A DNA stretch of 64,000 nt from DAOUJI01 sp965197415 (lineage in GTDB: Bacteria; Chloroflexota; Dehalococcoidia; Lucifugimonadales; JAGWBF01): the NCBI GenBank assembly GCA_965197415.1, contig OZ240207.1:1240001-1304000 (forward strand), read 5' to 3'. A model generated the notes under the pieces. That model saw only the letters and a program-made list of their open reading frames with translations. It was not told where the DNA came from and did no database searches. How positions within the stretch are numbered: position 1 is the stretch's first letter; every line of letters begins with the position of its first letter. The position numbers and the translations under genes were made by a program. Shown piece by piece: positions 17,001-23,841 of the stretch.

Positions 17001-17733
17001 CCTGGGCGTGGGCCAAGGGCATGATGACTGTAGGCTCGATCCCAGCCAGACCTCCGTTCTCCACCACTCCCTCGACCATCGTCTCCATCGGTTCGTCGCC
17101 CACGAAAATATGCAGCGTGTGGCCTGGTTGGGCATTAAGCTCGTCAGCGGCTTCTTCGTTTATGTAAACCTGCCCTGGACCGACGTTCTCCAGGCGTGCA
17201 GACTGTCCTGAGTCGACTTGCAAGAGGTCGAAGCCTTCCATGTGGGCGGGGTCAGGGGCGACCAGATTAGCCTGGCCTTCACTAAGGGAAGTGTTCACGT
17301 TGAATACGGGCACTATCTCTGTGATGTACGGTACAAGCCCGTCCACGTCATTGGACCCCTGTAGGTGTTCCGCCAGCCGGTCGAACTGCTCCACTGGGAA
17401 ATAGGGCGGAGCTATGCTGCCAAAGTCCTCCTCAGTTCGGACAGCGGTTACGACTTCATCTACGGCGCCCAGGCTGTCCACAGCGCCATTACGTATGGAA
17501 AAGCTGATGGTGTCGCCTGTGCCGAAGGCGGCGGCTATTATCACAGCGCTGAGCATCGACCCCACTATGATGAGCACGGTCTGGCCCTTGCGCCTGGGAA
17601 TGTTGCGCAGGCCCAGCTTGAGCATGACCCTGTTGCGCCAGGCCATAATCAGCACCACCGCCATGATGGCGCCAAAGATGACCAACATGGCGATCATCAG
17701 GGTGTCCATCGACAATCCGAAGATCTCTTCCAT
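14077..17733 (-). CDS. Large FtsX/MacB-type ABC transporter permease
   Basis: 1218-residue membrane protein with two FtsX domains. An N-terminal helix (about 11-32) and a second at about 51-70 in QTVLIIVGSMLSAVIIAA are followed by a large outside domain (about 80-400). Helical clusters lie near 405-540, then several helices between 600 and 740, a second outside domain (about 850-1080), and three helices before the C-terminal RQASNTPPAEALRYE, the classic FtsX ending. It looks like a duplicated permease in one chain, as in lipoprotein or lipid extracting ABC systems. No ATP-binding subunit is found next to it in this window, which is odd since the two are usually adjacent. Confidence 0.9.
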   Translation of the reverse strand: MEEIFGLSMDTLMIAMLVIFGAIMAVVLIMAWRNRVMLKLGLRNIPRRKGQTVLIIVGSMLSAVIIAAAFGTGDTISFSIRNGAVDSLGAVDEVVTAVRTEEDFGSIAPPYFPVEQFDRLAEHLQGSNDVDGLVPYITEIVPVFNVNTSLSEGQANLVAPDPAHMEGFDLLQVDSGQSARLENVGPGQVYINEEAADELNAQPGHTLHIFVGDEPMETMVEGVVENGGLAGIEPTVIMPLAHAQELLGRQGQINTISISNRGDARQGELFSESVAEKVRTFSADREVIAQLLTILSRPEFMEQLSLQRETLSGDLLADVDVLIEELSRPELLALASPTAELVRVLTDDDVAGVVGGAALSMGDPEESEELARELDSSFSNIAGFNVFQVKRIFLELADQAGSSVTTLFVMFGLFSVIVGTLLIFLIFVMLSAARRTEMGMVRAVGGKRSHLVQMFVFEGTAYDLAASAIGVTVGLLVSMALVAVLNFLFGKIDVDFSFTYHIEPRSVIVAYCLGMIIVFATASVSAYRVSRMNIVEAVRGLPETTSISAGLPFVRRLMYIPQAMFQPLRYLVQAAMDLRAARYSRFWLALGGAVVWMPVFSPLWWVGLAVAIFRFAYPYLVRGWLTILMGVVLYYVGVHVSEQVAPFTIGVSLMVVGVGLMLRTAVLRRPSWAVAIGAITTAGGGAIAVHGIVKPDVLAIVLGIVLALVGAAMVRPAVSSSISERSDLTTRLSFTFIGVMLLAFWILPFDTMNPITGKLNSNFEMFVVSGVMMVAAAVWTVMYNADLITSALTSTTSKLGRFRPVLITAVAYPMSAKFRTGLTLAMFSLVVFTMIVMSMVIEAFGNTFADPERVLGGWDIEGSVAFASPISSIDRAIMEAPGLSPEEFEAIGGYVSAPVEVRQVDSPNTHWADYLVHAVDDGFLEGSDYDFRILAEGYGPAKDSVWEALRDDPTLAVVDAATLPDQDQEGFDSAGDFKVSGVSKFNDSMKPFDIDVRVAGSDQHITYTVVGILDNVSDFQGVIVPKSRIDSLSPAPIPVVSYRFKTAEGADVGDTADRLEAAFVSNGMEARTLEKELEDQVAFISSFYDLLIGYMGLGIVVGVAGLGVISMRAVVERRQQIGVLRAIGYRQWMIQLSFLLESSFIALAGVGIGIALGSVVSYNIVDAIGDEIEGIRFGIPWLQIVIIIAVTYLFSMLTTWWPARQASNTPPAEALRYE

Positions 17734-17854
17734 CGGGCAGGAGTCTATGGAAAGCCCCCTAGGATTGTCAATCGAAATTCCTATGAAAGAGCAGCGTATT
17801 GCCAGGGCTGTCGCCCTTTTTCATGGCATAGCGGCATGGAGAACTGTCGTCAGG

Positions 17855-17890
17855 TTGACGATTTGCGATGTGTAAACTAGATTTAGTTTA
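17855..17890 (+). promoter_or_regulatory. Promoter and palindromic operator of the Phd antitoxin gene
   Basis: TTGACG at 17855-17860 and TAGATT at 17878-17883 with a 17-base spacer. The -10 region is overlapped by a perfect inverted repeat, TAAACTA gatt TAGTTTA at 17873-17890. This layout is what is expected for an antitoxin that represses its own gene. The rest of the 181-base gap 17734-17915 shows no gene and should also hold the divergent promoter of the permease. Confidence 0.65.
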
Positions 17891-17915
17891 GCTTGGATAA
17901 CAAGAGGCAGTCGCG

Positions 17916-18155
17916 ATGCAGGTGAATATGCAAGAGGCGAGCTCCCAGCTGTCCCAGTTGGGACAGTTAGCCTGGGAAGGGGAGGAAATAGTGATCACTA
18001 AGGCGGGCAAACCCTACCTGCACTTAACTCCCTACCTGGCTGCTGGGATAGAACGCAAACCAGGAGCTTTGGAAGGACAAGTCTGGATAGCCCCGGGCTT
18101 CGATGAGACGCCCATCGAAGTAGTCTCGGCATTTGAAGGCACGATCAAAGACTAA
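17916..18155 (+). CDS. Type II antitoxin, Phd/YefM family
   Basis: 79-residue DNA-binding antitoxin. It begins MQVNMQEASSQLSQLGQLA and has the family pattern EEIVITKAGKPYLHLTP, in which the V-I-T-K-x-G-K-P motif is clear. The C-terminal part (FDETPIEVVSAFEG) would wrap the partner toxin. Downstream, only the last 40 or so codons of a PIN-type toxin remain, so this antitoxin is an orphan here. The upstream palindrome suggests autoregulation still works. Confidence 0.9.
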   Translation: MQVNMQEASSQLSQLGQLAWEGEEIVITKAGKPYLHLTPYLAAGIERKPGALEGQVWIAPGFDETPIEVVSAFEGTIKD

Positions 18156-18286
18156 GGAGAATAGCCCTTGCCCACCGGGACCCTTTCGACCGGATGCTTG
18201 TGGCCCAAGCCCAAGCCGAGGGGTTGTCCATCGTAACCGGCGACCGCAACATTCCGGTCTACGGAGTTCGAACCATCGCAGCCTGA
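18155..18286 (+). pseudogene. C-terminal remnant of a VapC-type PIN toxin
   Basis: In the frame beginning at 18155 the sequence reads AHRDPFDRMLVAQAQAEGLS, then IVTGDRNIPVYGVRTIAA and a TGA at 18284-18286. This is the third and fourth acidic part of a PIN domain (HRDPFDR and TGDRNI). A complete toxin has about 130 residues; the first two thirds, including the N-terminal Asp, are gone. The remnant joins the end of the antitoxin gene directly, pointing to a deletion rather than gradual decay. Confidence 0.8.
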
Positions 18287-18301
18287 ACCCCCGGACGACC
18301 T

Positions 18302-19474
18302 CTAGTCCAGGACTGAGATGAATATCCCGGCGACGATGGCCGAGCCTATGACTCCCGCGACGTTGGGAGCCATGGCGTGGGGGAGCAGGAAAGTTCGCGG
18401 GTTGGCCCTCTGCCCAACCACATGGGATATGCGTGCCGCCATGGGCACCGCGGAAACCCCAGCCGATCCTATCAGCGGATTGACCTTCTCTTTGAAGACC
18501 AGGTTCATTAACTTGGCGAACACCAACCCCCCGGCCGTACCCGCGGAGAACGCCGTTATGCCCAGGGCCAAGATCGCAACGGTCTTGACCTCGAACACCG
18601 TGTCGGCGTCCAACTGAGCTCCAATGGTGATCATCAAGAATATGGTGGCTATGTTCAAGATAGCGTTCGACGCCGCCTCCCAGAGCCTTGGCACCACGCC
18701 GCTTTCGGAGAAGAGGTTGCCAATCATGAACATGGCTATGAGGGCGGCTGATTCCGGAACGAACAGGACGATGAGGACCATGGCGGTGGACGGGAAAAAC
18801 AGCTTCTCCAGACGGGAGACCTCCCGTGGACTCCTCATCTCGATGGCCCGCTCCTTCTCCGTGGTCAGGAGCTTCATTATGGGCGGCTGTATGAACACCA
18901 CCGAGGCCATGTAGGAGTAGGCGACCACTCCCGTTATCCCCAGGAGGTCCGGCGCCAGCTTTGCCGATGCAAATATGGTGGTCGGACCGTCGGCTCCTCC
19001 GATAATTCCGATGGCGGCAGCTTCTTTCAGGCTGAAAAGGTCCGGCACCGTGAAGAATCCGATGAGCAAGGCTATCCAGAAAGCGGCGAATATCCCAAGT
19101 TGGGCCGCCGCTCCCAAGAGCATGGTCTTGGGGTTGGCGATTATAGGCCCAAAATCGGTCATAGCCCCCACACCGAGGAATATCAACGGGGGCAGTATAT
19201 TCCAGTGAGACAGGGTGAAATGGAAGAAAACACCCAGAAGGCCCGCCTCCTGGGTGTGCTCAGCGCCGAACACGTCAGTCGGTATATCCGTCAGCCCAGT
19301 GAGAGGCAGGTTGCCCAGCACGATGCCCAACCCAATCGGCAGAAGGACGTAAGGCTCCATCCCTTTGACGATGGCAGAGGTTATGAATCCGAACCCCAGT
19401 ATGATCAGGAGAACGTTCTGCCAGCTGATGTTGGCAAAGCCCGAGGCGTTGATGAAGTCGGTTACTACGTCCAC
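18302..19474 (-). CDS. oadB: Sodium-pumping decarboxylase beta subunit
   Basis: 390-residue membrane protein of the OadB/GcdB/MmdB family, the channel through which decarboxylation of a biotin-carried carboxyl group drives Na+ out of the cell. The signature GIIGGADGPTTIFASAKLAP is present, together with about ten hydrophobic segments and an Asp in the motif GVGAMTDFGPIIANP. The start is GTG at 19474, immediately after the stop of the gamma subunit gene at 19475, so translation is probably coupled. The alpha subunit with its carboxyltransferase domain and the biotin carrier are not in this window, so oxaloacetate, methylmalonyl-CoA or glutaconyl-CoA cannot be told apart. Confidence 0.93.
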   Translation of the reverse strand: MDVVTDFINASGFANISWQNVLLIILGFGFITSAIVKGMEPYVLLPIGLGIVLGNLPLTGLTDIPTDVFGAEHTQEAGLLGVFFHFTLSHWNILPPLIFLGVGAMTDFGPIIANPKTMLLGAAAQLGIFAAFWIALLIGFFTVPDLFSLKEAAAIGIIGGADGPTTIFASAKLAPDLLGITGVVAYSYMASVVFIQPPIMKLLTTEKERAIEMRSPREVSRLEKLFFPSTAMVLIVLFVPESAALIAMFMIGNLFSESGVVPRLWEAASNAILNIATIFLMITIGAQLDADTVFEVKTVAILALGITAFSAGTAGGLVFAKLMNLVFKEKVNPLIGSAGVSAVPMAARISHVVGQRANPRTFLLPHAMAPNVAGVIGSAIVAGIFISVLD

Positions 19475-19906
19475 TTAACGCCTCTCCCGTCCTCGCCCGC
19501 CCTCAGGCCTACGCCACGCGCTTCCAGGGTGAATCTGCGGCCAGCGTCCGACGCTCCGCCAGCCTCTGATGACAGGCCCGGCGTCTCCTTGGTCAGCACG
19601 GGCGGACGCCGCGGTCCCGCTGCCCATAGCCAGGGCTACCGCCGTTCCTATGGCAGCGGCCATCTGGGCGTCGCTGTCGGAAGCGGCTTCATCACGACCC
19701 GCGGGCCCAGCGCTAGATGCCTGAGGTGCGGCGGGCGGTTGGGTGCGATCGGTCCACCATCCGCTCAGCTTCCGGTAGACGACGGTGAAGAGCATCAGGG
19801 ACCCTATGGCGATGAACGCTGCACACACGCCCGTGACGGTCATCATCAGGGCCTTGACGGTGTCGAAGTCCAGGTCGGACTCTAGGGAAAAACGTATTTC
19901 TTCCAC
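19475..19906 (-). CDS. Sodium-pumping decarboxylase gamma subunit (OadG-like)
   Basis: 143-residue protein with a single membrane helix at about 20-45 (MMTVTGVCAAFIAIGSLMLF), a basic stretch, an Ala/Pro-rich linker and a short QMAAAIGTAVALAM helix, as in OadG proteins. It stands directly before oadB with no gap. A longer than usual Arg-rich tail follows the helix. A -10 box ATTATA in reverse (TATAAT on the minus strand) at 19964-19969 is a likely promoter for this pair. The family call rests on layout and neighbour more than on a strong motif. Confidence 0.75.
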   Translation of the reverse strand: MEEIRFSLESDLDFDTVKALMMTVTGVCAAFIAIGSLMLFTVVYRKLSGWWTDRTQPPAAPQASSAGPAGRDEAASDSDAQMAAAIGTAVALAMGSGTAASARADQGDAGPVIRGWRSVGRWPQIHPGSAWRRPEGGRGRERR

Positions 19907-20032
19907 GTGTATCGATCGATTGGCCCAACGGTCATATTAACGGCTTGGCAAAAAGCCGGACAGATTATAGCACAGGGTCCAGTACGCCTGAACGTGCAGA
20001 GGAGTCCCTGTCTGGACTCCATGTTTCTTTAC

Positions 20033-20605
20033 CTATGTCTGCGCCACCAGCGCTATACCCAAGGCCACAGCCGCCAAATAAATCAGGCACCCCCACCCGG
20101 CAGACGCTCTTCTACGCCGATGCCATGCTCCCCGGTGCCGTCGCGGGCTCGGGACACCTGCGTTCCGTTGCAAGTCCCGGTAATTCCAGGGACGAAATTC
20201 GCCCTTGGGCGATTCCTTCCATACGCCGACCCCATGGCCCTGGGCTTCAGCTTCCGCATCGTCGTATTCCTCGTCGATCGAATAGGCCAAGCCGGCTTCA
20301 ACCATCAACTCGTTCAACGAAACCGGGAAGTCAGTTGCGTTGACGGTTTCTTGGGCGGGATACACAACCCCAATAATTCGGCCGTACTGGTCGACGCCCA
20401 TCCGTTCCACACGTAGCCGCCCATTGCACCGCATACGAACGAGATAGCGCAGGTAGTTACGACTGTTCAGCGAATTGCGCTGCCCCAACTCCGGTGCGTC
20501 GATTCCGTGCAGGCGTATACGGACCGTGCCGCCGGACGCCTCGACGCCGTCTATGCCGTCTCCATCCGGGACGTGGGTGACCCGGACTTCGATGTCGTCG
20601 GACAT
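20033..20605 (-). CDS. Thermonuclease-like (SNase) protein with a C-terminal membrane helix
   Basis: 190-residue protein. The staphylococcal nuclease fold is shown by VPDGDGIDG, RIRLHGIDAPELGQ and VDQYGRIIGVVY. The arginine and acidic residues of the usual active site (D in DGDG, R in RIRL, E in PELG) are present. The C-terminus holds a hydrophobic segment GCLIYLAAVALGIALVAQ preceded by an Arg-rich stretch, which suggests a tail-anchored protein, not a freely secreted nuclease. No signal peptide is seen at the N-terminus. Confidence 0.87.
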   Translation of the reverse strand: MSDDIEVRVTHVPDGDGIDGVEASGGTVRIRLHGIDAPELGQRNSLNSRNYLRYLVRMRCNGRLRVERMGVDQYGRIIGVVYPAQETVNATDFPVSLNELMVEAGLAYSIDEEYDDAEAEAQGHGVGVWKESPKGEFRPWNYRDLQRNAGVPSPRRHRGAWHRRRRASAGWGCLIYLAAVALGIALVAQT

Positions 20606-20667
20606 GCTCTCAGACGCCGTGACATGGTTCGCCGCCGGCCGCGCGTTTTTGTGAAGTCAACGGCCTG

Positions 20668-21378
20668 CTAGTCCTTCAGGTGAGCGGCGAAGAAGCCGAG
20701 TGTGCGTTCCCACGAAGTCTCGGACGCGGCCTGGTTATGCCTCTGGCCGGTGAAGTCCATGAAGCCGTGGTCAGCCCCCGCGTAGGTGTGGAACTCATGG
20801 TCTTTGCCGAGGCGGGTCAGCTCCGCATCTATCTTCTTCATATCATCCTGGGAGGGATTCCCGTCCACCTCCCCAAAATGGAACAGAACCGGGCAGTTGA
20901 TTCCGTCGGACAAGTCGAAGGGGCTCTTTTCACCCTTCCCCCAAATGACCATTGTGTTGCCGCCGTAGTAGGGTGCCGAGGCCGCGAAATGGTCGGTTGC
21001 GGCTGCGGCCAGATAGCTGATGCGCCCACCCATGCAAAATCCGGTGACCCCTATGCGATCGCCCCGAATGGCGGAGTTGCTCCTGAGAAACTCTACGGTG
21101 GCGTCCAGGTCGGCGATGATGTCAGGGTCGCTCATGTGGCTGATGGGCCGGGAGCCGTCGGCCAGCGCCTCCGGAGTAATCCGATGGAACAGGTTGGGGC
21201 AGACCGCCACGTATCCGGCTTCTGCCAACCTATCGGTCATGGCCTTGCTGAAGTTGTCAGCCCCGGAGCCGTGATGCGCTACAACCACCGCTGGGAAAGG
21301 ACCTGAGCCTTCGGGAATTGCGGAATAAATCTCCATGTCTTGACCATTCACCTTGATGGTTTCTGTGAAACTGGGCAT
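20668..21378 (-). CDS. Dienelactone hydrolase family protein
   Basis: 236-residue alpha/beta hydrolase. The nucleophile elbow GFCMGGR carries the cysteine typical of dienelactone hydrolases, and the histidine is in GADHGFMDF. The oxyanion region VVVAHHGSGAD follows strand 3. ATG 21378 was chosen, since it begins MPSFTETIKVNGQDME; the open frame extends upstream through a dispersed repeat and is not coding there. Natural substrates of such enzymes range from dienelactone to carboxymethylene-type esters; nothing nearby narrows this. Confidence 0.9.
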   Translation of the reverse strand: MPSFTETIKVNGQDMEIYSAIPEGSGPFPAVVVAHHGSGADNFSKAMTDRLAEAGYVAVCPNLFHRITPEALADGSRPISHMSDPDIIADLDATVEFLRSNSAIRGDRIGVTGFCMGGRISYLAAAATDHFAASAPYYGGNTMVIWGKGEKSPFDLSDGINCPVLFHFGEVDGNPSQDDMKKIDAELTRLGKDHEFHTYAGADHGFMDFTGQRHNQAASETSWERTLGFFAAHLKD

Positions 21379-21563
21379 CTCGGTCAGTCCCTCCCTGTCA
21401 TGGGTCTCCGGACCCCGATTAGGGGCGGGTCCGGGCATGGAAAGAATAATGCGAGCCTCGGAAGTATTCAACCCTAGGCCAGGGGCCGCCTTCTCACCCT
21501 CATTGAAACCTGGCCCAACCCGCTCTTTCTGGGTGAGGGCAGCTGGCACAGAATCCGACCACT

Positions 21564-21612
21564 CCTGGATTCCGGCCTCCGCCGGAATGACGGGAGAGGG
21601 TTGGGGTGAGGG
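21564..21612. repeat. REP-like palindrome and dispersed intergenic repeat, copy 2
   Basis: Contains a perfect 8-4-8 palindrome, ATTCCGGC ctcc GCCGGAAT, at 21569-21588, followed by the repeat core GGGAGAGGGTTGGGGTGAGG at 21592-21611. The core is shared with 6214-6234 and, inverted, with 43277-43297. The sequence lies in the 244-base gap between the dienelactone hydrolase gene and pyk and could act as a transcription terminator or bidirectional mRNA stabiliser. Confidence 0.65.
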
Positions 21613-21622
21613 CACAGGCCAC

Positions 21623-23053
21623 TCATTCCGTCAGGGACAGGAACTCCCTCATGTCCACAACCTGCACCGTGTTGGTGGTCCCTGAGACTCCAGGGAGGAA
21701 TCCGTGGACTATCGTGACTAGATCGGTTTCCGACACCATTCGGGCGCTCAACGCGCTATCAATCAGCGCGGCCACCAGTTTGGCCAAGTCCCTTTCAGGC
21801 GGGATCACTCCCTTGGGGGCCAGCCCCCAACCAAGGGCCACACGCCGCAGCACGACCTCGTCGTGGGAGAAGACAGTGATGTCGAACTCCGGCCGGCTCC
21901 TGGAGAGAGCAAAAGCCGCCGTTCCGCTGCTGGTGATCACTACGGGCTTTGCCTTGAGGTCCCTCACCAACCCAGCCGCAGCCGCTGCAATGCTTTGAGT
22001 CCTGCCCTGGGACCGCGTAGAGGAGTTCAGGCCCCTATAGTAGGGGTACACGGTCTCCGCCTCCACGATGGTGGCGTCAGCGACCTGCACGACCTCCACA
22101 GGAAACTGTCCAACGGAGGTCTCATCAGACAGCAGAATGGCGTCGCATCCGTCCAGGACTGCGTTTGTTATGTCGGATATCTCCGCCCGGGTTGGGGTGG
22201 GGGAAATAACCATGGAACGCAGCATCTGGGTCGCTATGACGGAGACTTTGGCCGCCTCGTTGGCCTTGGCCACCACCTCTTTCTGAACTAGCGGAACCCG
22301 CTCCATGGGGATTTCCACTCCCAGGTCCCCCCGGGCGACCATCACACCGTCCACTTCTTCGAGTATGCGGTCAATATTTTCGACGCCCTCGCCCCGCTCC
22401 AGCTTGGCCATCACGGAGGCCTCGGAGCCTATGCTCGCCAGGAATTCCTTGGCGTACCGTATGTCGTCCACTGACCTGACGAATGACACAGCCACCCAGT
22501 CCACGCCGTGCTCCACACCGAACCGGAGGGCCTCTTTGTCCTCGTCAGTGAGCACCGGCTCGTCTATGGTGACTCCCGGCAAGTTCACGCCCTTGTATGA
22601 GGCGAGCATGCCGGATGAGTTCAGGACGCGGGTCCTAACCTCATCCTGACTCGCGGTCAGGACTTCCAGGCACACCGTTCCATCGGAGATGAACACCCTG
22701 TTCCCCGGTTGAAGCCGGGCCAGGATTTCAGGTTCGGGGAAGGGCAGCGCCCCGGCGTCGGAGGAGCTTTCCCACGGGACCAGGCTGACCTCGTCCCCAG
22801 GGATGAGCTGGACTGGCTCTTCCATCTTGCCCAGCCTGAGTTTGATGCCCCCCAAGTCCTGCAGTACGGCAACAGGTTTCCCGTGTTGTTCGGAAAGTTG
22901 GCGAACAGCTTCTATAACGCCGGCATGTTCTTCGAACGTCCCGTGCGAGAAGTTCAACCGAAAGCAGTCGACGCCCGCCTCGACAAGGCTCTCCAACACT
23001 CCCACACCGCGAGTTGAGGGGCCTGTGGTGGCTATTATCTTAGTCTTACGCAT
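21623..23053 (-). CDS. pyk: Pyruvate kinase
   Basis: 476-residue glycolytic enzyme that turns phosphoenolpyruvate and ADP into pyruvate and ATP. It opens MRKTKIIATTGPSTRGVGVL, has FRLNFSHG for the ADP/metal contact, and the signature MAKLERGEGVENID (catalytic Lys) then VMVARGDLGVEIPMERVPLV. The C-terminal domain (about 355-470) has the allosteric fold GTAAFALSRSRPEF. Length is that of the usual enzyme without an extra PEP-utiliser domain. The gene stands alone on the minus strand, 64 bases after the peroxiredoxin-like gene. Confidence 0.96.
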   Translation of the reverse strand: MRKTKIIATTGPSTRGVGVLESLVEAGVDCFRLNFSHGTFEEHAGVIEAVRQLSEQHGKPVAVLQDLGGIKLRLGKMEEPVQLIPGDEVSLVPWESSSDAGALPFPEPEILARLQPGNRVFISDGTVCLEVLTASQDEVRTRVLNSSGMLASYKGVNLPGVTIDEPVLTDEDKEALRFGVEHGVDWVAVSFVRSVDDIRYAKEFLASIGSEASVMAKLERGEGVENIDRILEEVDGVMVARGDLGVEIPMERVPLVQKEVVAKANEAAKVSVIATQMLRSMVISPTPTRAEISDITNAVLDGCDAILLSDETSVGQFPVEVVQVADATIVEAETVYPYYRGLNSSTRSQGRTQSIAAAAAGLVRDLKAKPVVITSSGTAAFALSRSRPEFDITVFSHDEVVLRRVALGWGLAPKGVIPPERDLAKLVAALIDSALSARMVSETDLVTIVHGFLPGVSGTTNTVQVVDMREFLSLTE

Positions 23054-23117
23054 TCGATAAAGCCGCGTGCCTTCCCCGAAATGCCTACTATGAAGGTGAC
23101 GGTTTCGCCGATGGAAA

Positions 23118-23636
23118 TCAAGGCTTTTCAGGCCCGTTATATGCGTGACCGCTCAAACCTCGGCACACGTCCAGCAGGCTGTCCACTGTAGGGATGTCCC
23201 ATTGCTGACGCCCGACGTCGGTATATGCGACACACCCCTGAGAATCTATTACGAAGGTAGCCGGCCTTTGCCCCAGGGATATGAGAGTGGATGGCACGCC
23301 GTAAGCGTCGAACATGCCATGGTTCGGATCGATAAGGCACGTGAAGGGAACCTCCCGCCTCAATAAGAAATCCGTCGCCTTATCGAGCGGGTCCCTCGAC
23401 ACAGCTATGATCTCTGCGCCTAAAACTTTAAATTCCTCGTACCGTTCCGACAACTGTCGGATCTGCCGGCGGCAAAAAGTTCAGCGGAGCCCTCTGAGGA
23501 ACACAAGCGCCAGCGCCTTGTGAGAAGCTGCAGATTTCCTGACGCTCACCGATTTCCCTTCAGTAGAGCGCAGTTTATAGTCCGGAGCTATATCGCCCAC
23601 CTGAAGCGCGACAATTGAGCTGAATTCTTCAGCCAC
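23118..23636 (-). CDS. Candidate selenocysteine-containing peroxiredoxin-like protein
   Basis: AhpC/TSA-fold protein of about 172 residues, interrupted by one TGA at 23481-23483. Upstream the frame reads VGDIAPDYKLRSTEGK and ALALVFLRGLR; downstream it resumes TFCRRQIRQLSERY and ends ISLGQRPATFVIDSQG and TVDSLLDVCRG. The TGA sits exactly where relatives have the first cysteine of CxxC (FxRGxWCPxCRRQ), so the motif would be UxxC. A hairpin right after the TGA fits a bacterial SECIS. The start is GTG 23636, directly after an in-frame TAG, with GAGG eight bases upstream. If the TGA is not read as selenocysteine, this is a broken gene; no sel genes are in this window. Confidence 0.75.
23446..23461 (-). 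promoter_or_regulatory. SECIS-like hairpin after the in-frame TGA
   Basis: On the coding strand, TCCGACAGTTGTCGGA forms a six-pair stem with an AGUU loop. The loop G lies 27 bases after the TGA, inside the 16-37 base window known for bacterial SECIS elements, and falls within the first two loop bases as in that model. The element overlaps coding sequence, as is normal in bacteria. Confidence 0.6.
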
Positions 23637-23841
23637 CTAAGGGTCCTCATTCGTGTGGCGCCAAGCGCTCAAATCAACCATCCACTGCTCCCGGAAGCTT
23701 ATTCCAAGTATATGATAAACTATGGGATGCTTCCCACCCAGGCGCACCGGCTTCCGATCCATATGCGGTGGCTGCCTGAATCCAACCTAGCCATCCGGCC
23801 CCATTCGAGAAAATGCCAATGAGGATAATGGAGGTGGCGTC

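Noticed and set aside
21379..21615. Upstream extension of the dienelactone hydrolase frame to 21615
   Set aside because: It runs through a dispersed repeat with a REP-like palindrome and has no family similarity; ATG 21378 starts at the right place.
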